57,115 nucleotides of DNA, taken from Caldiserica bacterium UBA646 (GTDB lineage Bacteria; Caldisericota; Caldisericia; Caldisericales; Caldisericaceae). The position numbers were made by a program, and so were the translations under genes. Below the pieces are notes generated by a model. The model worked only from the letters and a program-made list of their open reading frames with translations. It was not told where the DNA came from and searched no databases. Position 1 is the first letter of the stretch, and each line of letters opens with the position of its first letter. The stretch covers positions 855-57,969 of the forward strand of contig DBOM01000029.1 of the NCBI GenBank assembly GCA_002299965.1, in the 5' to 3' direction. Below are positions 18,273 to 26,177 of this stretch, piece after piece.

Positions 18273-19084
18273 AGAAGGGCGATAAGGTAATAGTAATTTT
18301 GGTAAGTCTAACTTTAATAGTGAGTGTAGTTGCCGGATTTATGACGAGGCAGTCTTATTATGATGATACAGATTTTGATAAGGCGGTAGAAAACATTGAT
18401 AGTTTTGATGTGGAACTTGAACCCATTTCGCTTTTCCCGGAAGATCCATTTTTGGGAGCACTTGGAAAGCAATATGGACGGGAAGACATCAATAATTTTT
18501 CTGAATTGCAAGATAAATCTGATTTAATTGTTAAGGTAATACCAGCATATGATAGAAAAGTGCTTTTGCAAACCATACTTTCCAGGGTGAAAGTACTGGA
18601 TGTATATAAAGGGAAAGATATAATAGCCGGTGATAATATTTATGTGTATGAGCCCTGTAGTATCCTATATAAGAAAAAAAATATGGTAACATATGGGGTA
18701 TTTCGCTCTTCATATACCTCCTATGATGGATATATACTTATGCGTAAAGGCAAGGAATATATACTTTTTTTGAAGAAATTAGAGGCACCGGAGGGCTATA
18801 GATATAGAGGAAAGGAAAAAATGACCTATGTATTAACATCTATGACTTTTGGGAAATACCCTGTGCAAGCTTACGGACACACTGAGGTTATTGATGAGGA
18901 TAGAGTAAATTCCTTCATAGCAGATAAAACTATAAAATTCGCTGAAATAAAGGATATGGATTTAATAGCTATCAGGATGGAGACATTAAAGAAATACAAT
19001 GAAATAAGAGAACAACTGATAGCACAGGATATGATAGAACCGAAAGCCAAGACAAGATACGCAAACTTTCTATGGTTAGCTTAA
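18269..19084 (+). CDS. Membrane-anchored extracytoplasmic protein of the ABC locus
   Basis: A 271-residue protein with one N-terminal transmembrane segment (residues about 8-25) and no lipobox, so the rest is probably outside the membrane. The middle (SDLIVKVIPAYDR, VLDVYKGKDIIAGDNIYVYE, YILFLKKLEAP) resembles the beta-rich domain of secreted Firmicute proteins of the 'vkVekvyKG' kind, whose function is unknown to me. It is translationally coupled to the ATPase, so it probably serves the transporter, for example as a sensor or immunity partner. That role is inference. Confidence 0.65.
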   Translation: MKKGDKVIVILVSLTLIVSVVAGFMTRQSYYDDTDFDKAVENIDSFDVELEPISLFPEDPFLGALGKQYGREDINNFSELQDKSDLIVKVIPAYDRKVLLQTILSRVKVLDVYKGKDIIAGDNIYVYEPCSILYKKKNMVTYGVFRSSYTSYDGYILMRKGKEYILFLKKLEAPEGYRYRGKEKMTYVLTSMTFGKYPVQAYGHTEVIDEDRVNSFIADKTIKFAEIKDMDLIAIRMETLKKYNEIREQLIAQDMIEPKAKTRYANFLWLA

Positions 19085-19164
19085 ATTGCAATATAAGCTT
19101 TGAAACACATTTAAAGTCTCTTGATAAGTTTCCCCTCATCATTGCAGATTTTATTTAGGTTCAC

Positions 19165-20344
19165 CTAAGGTTTTTCCTTTAGCTTATAATAGGTTGTTCT
19201 CCCCTTTCCCTTTCTTTCAATAAGACCCATATCCATAAGTTTTTTAAAATCAAAGCTTCTGGTTGCTTTAGCACGGTTTGTCAGTTTTACGTAATCACGA
19301 TCCGAAATGTAGCCCTTTTCTCCTATAAACCCTAAAATCTTTTTATCAGATCTTCCCCTATTTTTTCCACTCAAAAAGTCTAACAAACCCTGAATATAAG
19401 AGGGATAAAAAGGATTTAATTGTTGAATTCTGTTGATGCGAATGATTGGGATATACATTGCATATAGCAACTCTTGATACAGATAAATAATATGATACAA
19501 TATCACCACAATGTATATAATGAAAAATATAAAAAGAGTTAAGAGCAAAGTATATACCTCAGCTTTGTTTGTTAAAGGTTGCAGAAAATGAGATAGATTA
19601 AAGATAAAATTATCCTATAAACTGTGGTAACGAATTATCACATTCGCTAATTTCATCTAACCCTTTTGCAACGAGGGATTAGAGCATAAAATAGTCCTAT
19701 TTTTTGACGGAAGATCCGTTTTATGGTACCAAAAGTTCTGTTTTGGGGCTAACAGACACTTCCGGTAGAAGTTTTTTTACTCTCAAAAGTTCGTCAATTA
19801 TACCATCAGTATAATATTCCAACCAGTTTGTGAAATCAATAGAATCTACAATATCGTAGTAGTTGCCTAAAACACCCACATTGCTAAAATAGTTGGTAAC
19901 GTTTCTGTTGTAGTAATTTTCAAAGCTTAGCTTAAAGGTGTTAAGATCCGTGTCTGCCAGGATAACTTTTGTAGAAAGTCTGGCTGTCCTACCGTTGCCA
20001 TCCATAAAAGGATGAATAACCACAAATTGCTTATGAAATATACCGGCAATAATAAGTGGATCAATTGCGCCTTTATTTCTAATAATAAAATCCATCAGAT
20101 CGTTCATTAGTTGTGGTATATCTTTATGATCCGGTGGCCAATATACTGTTTTACCTGTCTTTGGATTATTAACAAATACCGGTTCTACTCTTAATTTTCC
20201 AAGCTGATATTTAGGCACTAATTTATTAACCAATTTTTTATGAATAGATAAAATCAAATCAAGATGAAAATTCACGGAATATGTTTTTAGATTTTTATTT
20301 AACTCTTCTAAGGCTTTGTTATAATTTATTTGTAGTATCTTCAA
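19165..20344 (-). pseudogene. Broken Fic-family protein gene
   Basis: Two fragments on the - strand. The first (20344-19721, 207 codons) contains the Fic core with HPFMDGNGRTAR, which normally transfers AMP to target proteins. The second (19548-19165) ends in the winged-helix tail usual for Fic proteins (GYISDRDYVKLT, GKGRTTYYKL). Between them 172 bp carry stops. The N-terminal part, including the usual start and inhibitory helix region, is missing: the frame runs into the left inverted repeat of the IS and stops there. The IS insertion probably removed it. Confidence 0.8.
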
Positions 20345-20356
20345 GTAGTGTTTACA
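20331..20356 (+). repeat. Left terminal inverted repeat of the IS
   Basis: 26 bp starting TGTAGTATCTTCAAG; 20 of 26 positions match the reverse complement of 21508-21533. It overlaps the truncated end of the fic frame. Confidence 0.8.
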
Positions 20357-20445
20357 TATTATATAAGAAGGAGGTTAAAAAATAAATAAGGTTGATTATG
20401 GTCAGGATCTCTGATAAAATGAAATTTCAAAAAGGAGGTCTATCA

Positions 20446-21506
20446 ATGAGTGAAAAGGAGTTTCTTTATCAGATGAGGTTAAGGATATTCCAGGAAGTGG
20501 ATAAGAAAAGAGAAAAGATAACCTTTCTGTGTAAGAAATATGGAGTTAGTAGAAGCTGGTTTTATAAGTGGAAGAAAAGAAGAGATAAGGAAGGGGATGA
20601 AGGATTAAGGTCTAAAATAAGAGCAAGGCCAAAGATGCCCAATTGTGTTAGTAAAGAGATAGAAGAAGAGATTTTAAAATTCTGTTTTCAATATCCCACT
20701 TATGGACCGGAAAGGATAGAACAAGAATTAAAATTAAGAGGGATAAATTGTGGACATACTGGTATCTACAATGTTCTTAAAAGGACAAATTTAAATACAG
20801 CCCAACAGAGGTTAGAATAGGTAAGAAAATTGTCGGGAGAAATAGTTACGAGAGATGAGATAGTGAGAGATAAAGAGAAAGCAAAAACAACCATGTAGAG
20901 GCAAACTATCCGGGTCAATTGATAGGAGAAGATACTTTCTACATTGGCTGTCTAAAAGGGATAGGTAGAATTTATCATCAAGTTGCTTGTGATTGTTTCT
21001 CCTCCTTTGGAGCGGCTAAAGTTTATGCCAATAAAACTACCAAAGCCTCTACTGACTTTGTAGAGAACCATCTTGTAAAGAAATTTACTCCGCTAAATTT
21101 AGAGAGAATTCTTACTGACTGCGGAACAGAATATACCACCTGGCATGAAGAAGCAATGCTAAATCATGAATTTGAGAAGACCTGCAAGAAACTTGGGATA
21201 AAGCATACCATAACCAAGGTAAAACATCCCTGGACCAATGGTTATGTAGAAAGGCTTAATAAAACTCTCTTAGATGAATTCTATTCTGTTGTCTTTAGAA
21301 AGAAGCAATATGAAAACATAGAAGAACTTCAAATTGACCTGGATAACTTTATGGATTATTATAATTACAGAAGGACACATCAGGAATACAAATTAAAGCA
21401 GAATGGCTTTAGAAGGCCAGCAGAAGCACACTTCTCAAAAAATTTGACTTTTTCCCATAGCTCTGTTAAAATAGTGAATGAAAATAAAGAGGTTCTGGAA
21501 TGTTAA
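20446..21506 (+). pseudogene. IS481-like transposase, stop codon and frameshift
   Basis: The first part starts at ATG 20446 after AAAGGAGG and holds an N-terminal HTH (KYGVSRSWFYKWKKR) and the HTH-to-core linker. An in-frame TAG lies at 20818-20820. A -1 frame change is needed near 20885-20895 to join the rve core (NHVEANYPGQL, then GEDTFY). Catalytic residues D (EDTFY), D (TDCGTEY) and E (TNGYVERLN) remain. There is no slippery heptamer at the shift, so this looks like decay, not programmed frameshifting. Confidence 0.85.
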
Positions 21507-21507
21507 C

Positions 21508-21533
21508 TGTAACCACATCTTGAAGCTAGGACA
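21508..21533 (+). repeat. Right terminal inverted repeat of the IS
   Basis: 26 bp ending CTTGAAGCTAGGACA; partner of 20331-20356 with 20 of 26 positions matching. It begins 2 bp after the remnant transposase stop. Confidence 0.8.
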
Positions 21534-21562
21534 ATATATAGGTTTTTTAAAGTATTCCTTGG

Positions 21563-21575
21563 ATGTGCTTAACAT
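21563..21575 (+). repeat. 13-bp operator-like element, copy 1
   Basis: ATGTGCTTAACAT, an interrupted palindrome (ATGT-N5-ACAT). Its exact reverse complement occurs at 22073-22085, beyond the secreted-protein gene. TTACGAT(A/T)CAA follows both copies at slightly different distances. Confidence 0.6.
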
Positions 21576-21617
21576 TAGTAGGTTACGATACAATAACATA
21601 GAGAGGAGGTGCATAAG

Positions 21618-22022
21618 ATGAGTAGCAAATTAATAAAGATTTTATTAGTGTTAACCTTAGTAACAGTTATTTTAACGCCTAGTTTTTTGTTTGCGGGCTG
21701 GCAATCCTATACTGCTTATTCACTGAAACCGTTTAAAGGTAATACATACACCAACGATCACTCCAAACAAAGTACTGATCAATATATAAAAAATAATGTT
21801 ACTGCACTTACTGATACTGATTGTGTACAGTTTTGGGCTACCCTGGGTTCATCTTCAGGTCAAACAGAGGTATCCAGTGTTTATACCCAATATCTCAATT
21901 CTACATTAAACATACCTTTTAGCTCTTATTTAGGTGCAGGCACTGTTATTGCTATGGGTATGCAGAATGGCAGGTTGGTTGCTCATTATGCGTGGGTTTC
22001 AGGCCGAGTAGACTTTAGGTAA
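21618..22022 (+). CDS. Small secreted protein of the ABC locus
   Basis: A 134-residue protein with a clear signal peptide: charged start, hydrophobic run to residue 23 and likely cleavage after LFA. The mature part of about 110 residues is rich in Ser, Thr, Tyr and Asn, with one Cys (TDTDCVQFW). Its layout recalls the small secreted DUF2712-type proteins found beside bacteriocin-like ABC genes, but I cannot confirm the family. ATG 21618 is chosen over GTG 21609 because AGGAGGT (21604-21610) is spaced 7 nt from it. It lies directly upstream of three permeases, so it may be the exported product or a guard protein. Confidence 0.65.
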   Translation: MSSKLIKILLVLTLVTVILTPSFLFAGWQSYTAYSLKPFKGNTYTNDHSKQSTDQYIKNNVTALTDTDCVQFWATLGSSSGQTEVSSVYTQYLNSTLNIPFSSYLGAGTVIAMGMQNGRLVAHYAWVSGRVDFR

Positions 22023-22070
22023 TATTTAGATTGTTGATTGTATCTAACTAAAGTATTGCTTGAATCGTAA

Positions 22071-22087
22071 AGATGTTAAGCACATCT
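22071..22087 (+). repeat. Operator-like inverted repeat, copy 2
   Basis: AGATGT-TAAGC-ACATCT, a 6-bp perfect stem. Its core is the exact reverse complement of 21563-21575. It lies between the secreted-protein gene and the first permease, where a repressor or a short RNA hairpin could act. Confidence 0.55.
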
Positions 22088-22134
22088 GTGGATATTTTAA
22101 TATTTTTGGTATAGTTTATAGGGGTATGCATAAA

Positions 22135-22959
22135 ATGAAACGGATGCTTTCAGTTGAATTCAGAAATTGTATTAATAGAAAAGAATTTAAGATTGTTTTC
22201 CTAACTTTATTCTTTATCTCCATTGCTGCATATTTAATAGAATGCTTTAAATCTTATGGAGATTATATAACTTTTGTAAGATCAGCATACGATTCGTGTA
22301 TTGTAAAGAGTGCTTATTCGTTCTTTATAATACAATCTGAAGCGGTTCTTGCTCCTGTGCTGGCCTTACCTATATATTCGGATTCATACTATACTGATTG
22401 CAGATGTGGTGCATATAAAAATATATTAACGAGGACCAATACGAAGACATATATAGCATCTAAAGGCATTGTAGTGTTTGCTGTCACTTTTTTTACATTT
22501 TTCATACCTTTGTTAACAAATCAGTTTTTAACCCTTATAGCATTTCCCCTGAAAGGCTATGATAGTATATTTGGCAATCCTTTATATTATCTTTACTATA
22601 ATAAAGAATACCTTTTTGATTTTATAAGATTACAGTGGCCCTACTTGTTTAATTTAATATGGATGTTTTTCCTGAGCCTGTTTGCAGCACTATTTGCTTT
22701 GCTCGGGTATTCTATGTATTTTATTTTTAAAAAAGATAGAATATCTGTATTGATAGGTCTATATATGTCCTTTATTTTATCAGAATTATTATTACCTATG
22801 TTAGGTTTTTACAGGCTGTCCTTATTAGAATATATGACTTTCGGCACAAGAGGTTATCCTGTAATGATGGTATTGTGGATTTTAGCATTATTGATACCGG
22901 CTATTTTTATAATAGCTACTAAAGGCATAAAAGACGAACCAGACATTATCAAAAAATAG
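22135..22959 (+). CDS. ABC-2-type permease, first
   Basis: A 274-residue protein with about six hydrophobic helices. After helix 2 comes the typical ABC-2 motif: a Gly-containing stretch followed by TRTNTKTYIASK. ATG 22135 (MKRMLSVEF) is placed 9 nt after AGGGGT; earlier in-frame starts at 22060 and 22126 lack good sites. It is probably one membrane half of the exporter powered by the ATPase at 17610. No substrate can be read from the sequence. Confidence 0.72.
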   Translation: MKRMLSVEFRNCINRKEFKIVFLTLFFISIAAYLIECFKSYGDYITFVRSAYDSCIVKSAYSFFIIQSEAVLAPVLALPIYSDSYYTDCRCGAYKNILTRTNTKTYIASKGIVVFAVTFFTFFIPLLTNQFLTLIAFPLKGYDSIFGNPLYYLYYNKEYLFDFIRLQWPYLFNLIWMFFLSLFAALFALLGYSMYFIFKKDRISVLIGLYMSFILSELLLPMLGFYRLSLLEYMTFGTRGYPVMMVLWILALLIPAIFIIATKGIKDEPDIIKK

Positions 22960-22960
22960 A

Positions 22961-23719
22961 ATGGCTAAAATAAAAAATATTCATAGGTTTCTGACAAGAA
23001 ATCTTCTTAAATCTAAAAAGCTGTACATATTTGTAGCTCTTATTGTGATAGTGTCGTTGGGGGTTGGATGCCATTACCGTACTGTTGCAGTAAATCCTGG
23101 CAATAAGAATGATATACTGTTTTCAATATATCAGGATATTTTCTCAACGGTACCTACTCTAATGATAATTGTGCCATTTTTCTTATATCTGATTGAATTT
23201 GTTGCGGAGACATTTAATAAATGCAATATTTTACTAAAATACGGAAATGTAAAACAATGGTGGTATGACGAAAATATATCAATGCTTATTTTTTCAGCTA
23301 TATTTGCTTTCATAATAAATATTGTAATATTAATTACCATATTATTTAGCGGGAAGATAGGTGTAGTTGGGATAGATATGATAAAATTCCTGTTTGTAGG
23401 ATTCTTTCTCCAAATAGCTGGCTTTTTAATATTATCAAGCATATTTAATGTTGTGGTTCTGTTAATTAATCATACTTTTATTGGCTTTCCAATTACTTAC
23501 TTTATTGTTTTGCCGTTTAGTCTTATAAAATATATATTTCATAATCCAAAAGCCTCGATGCTTGCACTCAATGAGTATATGTTCCTTAAATATAAAGAAA
23601 GCATCATAATAAACTTTAAGGACATTTTTAACATTTTTTGGTTAGTTCTTATTTATTTAATAATGTGCTTAATTGGTTACTTTATTATTAAAGACAAAGA
23701 CATTTACTGGGAGGCTTAA
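22961..23719 (+). CDS. ABC-2-type permease, second
   Basis: A 252-residue protein with about six predicted membrane helices and almost no soluble domain. It starts one base after the previous stop, with only a weak ribosome site, so it is probably translated by coupling. Membership of the transporter is inferred from position and helix pattern; no specific family motif is recognised. Confidence 0.65.
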   Translation: MAKIKNIHRFLTRNLLKSKKLYIFVALIVIVSLGVGCHYRTVAVNPGNKNDILFSIYQDIFSTVPTLMIIVPFFLYLIEFVAETFNKCNILLKYGNVKQWWYDENISMLIFSAIFAFIINIVILITILFSGKIGVVGIDMIKFLFVGFFLQIAGFLILSSIFNVVVLLINHTFIGFPITYFIVLPFSLIKYIFHNPKASMLALNEYMFLKYKESIIINFKDIFNIFWLVLIYLIMCLIGYFIIKDKDIYWEA

Positions 23720-23722
23720 TAA

Positions 23723-24532
23723 ATGAATATGTTTTTCTTGAACTGGAAAATGATGCGCGGTGCTTTTAAAAGTTTTTTATTTGGCATTGGACTTATGGCA
23801 ATAATAGGAATATACAATGCTTATACCTGTACAATGTTCGAATCAAAGAATTTAGAAAGTTTGCTTCTTCTATCATTTGGGCATTTGGAACTGGGTAAAG
23901 AAATCTTCCCGGTGCTTTTCTGGATTGCGCCGCAGTTATATTTAATATGGATATTGAGAAACTGTATTAGCAGTGAGCTTAATGCAAATGCAGTTTATAT
24001 ATTTACAAGAACCGGCAAGAGAGCTAAATGGCTTTTATCGAAGCTTTTATTTCTACTTATATTAAATCTCTTATATTGGCTAATCCAGTTTACTGTGGTA
24101 TATGTGGTCGGTAGTATAGCCGGGTTTAGTTTTTATAATATACAAGAAGGTATACAGTTGATTTTCAGGCAATATACGCTGATGGTATTGTTAAGTTATT
24201 TTTATATTTTGATTGTTAATATTTTATCCTTAAAAAGTAATGTGATAATTGGCTATTTTGTGGCGGTTTTTATAAACATATTCTCAATTTTCATATCTTC
24301 TTTTTTCTATAAGTATTTGGAGAAAGGGCCAACCCTGATAAAGTTTTTGCCTTCAAGTCAGGCTATAATTACCTGGCATGATTCAATATCCGGGTTCCCC
24401 AATAGACTTGGTCTATTTGAGTTTAGGTTGAGTGGCTTTAGTGTTATGTATTCTATAGTTTATCTAATTATTTTTTGTCTGGTATTTATAATTTATGGAT
24501 GTTACTCAATTGAACATATGGATATTGTTTAG
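23723..24532 (+). CDS. ABC-2-type permease, third
   Basis: A 269-residue protein with six to seven hydrophobic helices. SSELNANAVYIFTRTGKRAKW followed by LLSK near residues 82-106 is the same loop motif as in the first permease. GGGAGG precedes ATG 23723. Three permeases with one ATPase is more than the usual one or two, so one may be an accessory or a separate immunity component. Confidence 0.68.
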   Translation: MNMFFLNWKMMRGAFKSFLFGIGLMAIIGIYNAYTCTMFESKNLESLLLLSFGHLELGKEIFPVLFWIAPQLYLIWILRNCISSELNANAVYIFTRTGKRAKWLLSKLLFLLILNLLYWLIQFTVVYVVGSIAGFSFYNIQEGIQLIFRQYTLMVLLSYFYILIVNILSLKSNVIIGYFVAVFINIFSIFISSFFYKYLEKGPTLIKFLPSSQAIITWHDSISGFPNRLGLFEFRLSGFSVMYSIVYLIIFCLVFIIYGCYSIEHMDIV

Positions 24533-24553
24533 GCTTGTTATATCATTAATAAT

Positions 24554-24581
24554 GTTCTTACTCTTAGGCTGGCGTAAGAAC
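24554..24581 (+). terminator. Hairpin after the permease genes
   Basis: A perfect stem GTTCTTAC/GTAAGAAC (extendable by one T-A pair) with a 12-nt loop, 21 nt after the last permease stop. There is no T-run, so termination or 3'-end protection is only suggested. Confidence 0.4.
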
Positions 24582-24628
24582 AAATTAATACTAAGGCAGA
24601 GCCGAGAAATAATTTAAGATGATAGGAG

Positions 24629-24655
24629 TGAATAAGTTCCGAAACATATGAGACT
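24629..24655 (+). repeat. 27-bp direct repeat, right copy
   Basis: Identical to 17546-17572. It lies 97 nt after the last permease, with no gene following it, so it is unlikely to serve as a leader element here. Confidence 0.92.
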
Positions 24656-25345
24656 TGTAATCTTTTTCGTATAGATTGGCTGACGAGGCAACGATACAAT
24701 TTCGAATAGAATTTTGATGAGGCAATTCGTGCTCTTGATTTTGTGAAAGGTTATTGTATAGTAATACCACAATGCGATTTTTTTAACACTCCCATCGCGA
24801 GTTAACCTAACCTTGCAGGGGATTCTTATTTCTGAGATGACCACCTGAAAAACATCCTCTATTTTGACGTGTAAACGTATCAAATTTGTGCGAAAGATAC
24901 TAGGGGAGTATAAAAAATATATCTGCAAGGTGTCTATCGCCTCACCAAGCGCAATTTTGTGCTATTGTTTTGTGCCTGTAAGGGCTAATTTACCTCACTA
25001 ACATCATTTTTTGCTATTGTATCTTCAAACTGCTGACAATCCAGGCGGACTTACAGAAGAAGAAAGGAAATCTGCAATTGAGTTTGAAGGAAGGACACTA
25101 TTTTTTATAACATGGACGAAAAAATAAGACATGGCAAAATATTTGTGGCTTCCCATTAACTGAAATATGAAGAAATTTGATAAGTTAGAAAAGTTTTTTA
25201 AAAATTCTTCCGAAAAATATGGAAAATTTTTGCTTCCCAAGTGTCTAATATATATGAAGAGAAAAATTTGGCTAAAGTAAAAAATGAATTTTCAAAATTC
25301 TTCTAAAAAGGTATTGTATTGACTCGAGAGAGAGTATAAAATGGA
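24656..25345. other. Gene-free right end of the island
   Basis: About 690 bp without a convincing gene. A short open stretch (25002-25127) reads like a protein fragment (PGGLTEEERKSAIEFEGRTL) and ends in TAA; another (25167-25280, MKKFDKLEKFFKNSSEKYG) continues only after a frame change. Both look like remnants. The motif GAGGCAA recurs near 24683 and 24718. No RNA gene was recognised. Confidence 0.5.
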
Positions 25346-25414
25346 AGCGAAGACGGAGTCTACCTCACTATCGAGGGATTTAAAGAAAATGTGGAAAAAT
25401 TTAAGCAGTTTTTT
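25346..25414 (+). repeat. Direct repeat copy B, displaced hflX 3' stub
   Basis: 68 of 69 bases match 17261-17329. In the hflX frame it reads SEDGVYLTIEGFKENVEKF, then KQFFVFP and TGA at 25424-25426. Upstream the match continues only as decayed sequence with a stop, so this is a gene fragment. Its ending probably represents the original C-terminus of HflX. Confidence 0.92.
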
Positions 25415-25422
25415 GTATTTCC

Positions 25423-25450
25423 TTGAAAATCTTTTTTTTCAGTGTAAAAT
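25423..25450 (+). promoter_or_regulatory. cvpA-queA-tgt promoter
   Basis: TTGAAA (25423-25428), a 16-nt spacer and TAAAAT (25445-25450). The -35 box overlaps the stop of the hflX stub. The -10 box ends only 7 nt before ATG 25458, and no ribosome site precedes that ATG, which points to a leaderless mRNA. Confidence 0.6.
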
Positions 25451-25457
25451 TTAATCT

Positions 25458-26171
25458 ATGAACGGCATAAATTATGTAGATGTGGTAATATTTATTCTTC
25501 TTCTTATTACTGTTATTCAAGGAATAAGAAAGGGTATTGTAATTCCCATTTTTGATATTGTAGGGCTTGTTGCAGGATGGTTTATTGCAAAAGCTAATGC
25601 TTTTGTGTTTGGTATTTATCTGGATAGCCGATTCAATATAGGTTCATATTTTTATGATAAAATATTTAACATTGTGAAGCTTCCACCAGAAGTAGGCAGT
25701 TTGCCTGCAGATAACACAACTGTTATCAATGCGGTTAAAGCATTGCATTTCCCTTCCTTTTTACAGAATCTTTTTTTTGAAGGGACAATTCCTTCCGGAT
25801 TTACAGTGCAGCAGTTTTTGGCAAGCAGGATTTCACAGAGCATTGTTACAGGCATTGCTTTTCTTGTTATTCTGCTTGGGGTATTCATACTATTTAGGGT
25901 GGCAGGAATAATTGTTAGAAGAATAGTTAGAGTGAGTCCTTTTTTAAAATGGTTTGATTCATTTTTTGGAGCTTTGCTGAAATTTGTTTTTACATATGCG
26001 ATTGTATTTATTATTATACAGGTAATTCTTTCTGCCTATGGCTATCTGCATCTTACAGAGAGTGCATTTATTTATCAAATAGAAACATCAAAATTTTATA
26101 CAATTGGGGTAAAGATTTTCCCAATAATAAAAGAAAAGATCATTTTTCTTATTGTTTCCGCTGGTCAATAA
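25458..26171 (+). CDS. CvpA family membrane protein
   Basis: A 237-residue membrane protein with four hydrophobic helices. The N-terminal pattern NYVDVVIFILLLITVIQGIR, followed by KG and the VGLVAGWFIA helix, is characteristic of CvpA (named for colicin V production). The true function is unsettled. It is first in the cvpA-queA-tgt run. ATG 25458 has no visible Shine-Dalgarno sequence and may begin the transcript itself. Confidence 0.82.
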   Translation: MNGINYVDVVIFILLLITVIQGIRKGIVIPIFDIVGLVAGWFIAKANAFVFGIYLDSRFNIGSYFYDKIFNIVKLPPEVGSLPADNTTVINAVKALHFPSFLQNLFFEGTIPSGFTVQQFLASRISQSIVTGIAFLVILLGVFILFRVAGIIVRRIVRVSPFLKWFDSFFGALLKFVFTYAIVFIIIQVILSAYGYLHLTESAFIYQIETSKFYTIGVKIFPIIKEKIIFLIVSAGQ

Positions 26172-26177
26172 TTTTTT

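Larger units (their letters stand above)
20331..21533 (+). mobile_element. Degenerate IS481-like insertion sequence
   Basis: A 1,203-bp element bounded by imperfect 26-bp terminal inverted repeats and carrying one DDE transposase gene, now broken. The ends read TGT...ACA. No clear target duplication is visible (ATTTATT on the left, ATATATA on the right). The family call rests on a single HTH plus rve transposase and on the sequence around the active site. Confidence 0.8.
17345..25345. mobile_element. Acquired island inserted at the 3' end of hflX
   Basis: About 8 kb between two copies of the hflX 3' end. Contents in order: ABC ATPase, membrane-anchored protein, broken fic gene (- strand), degenerate IS, secreted small protein, three ABC-2-type permeases, then about 0.8 kb of apparently degraded DNA. 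No intact integrase or recombinase is inside. The genes on both sides (uvrC-hflX and cvpA-queA-tgt) are housekeeping. The layout supports insertion with duplication of the target end; acquisition by recombination with a relative's hflX fragment is the alternative. Confidence 0.7.

Noticed and set aside
20870..20900. Programmed -1 frameshift in the IS transposase
   Set aside because: No A-AAA-AAC/G-type heptamer lies in the right frame, and an earlier in-frame stop at 20818 already breaks the gene.
24614..24928. 104-codon frame on the - strand
   Set aside because: Weak TTG start without a ribosome site, runs through the 27-bp repeat, and has no recognisable domain.
25025..25240. 71-codon frame on the - strand
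   Set aside because: No ribosome site and no recognisable domain; the + strand of this stretch reads more like protein remnants.
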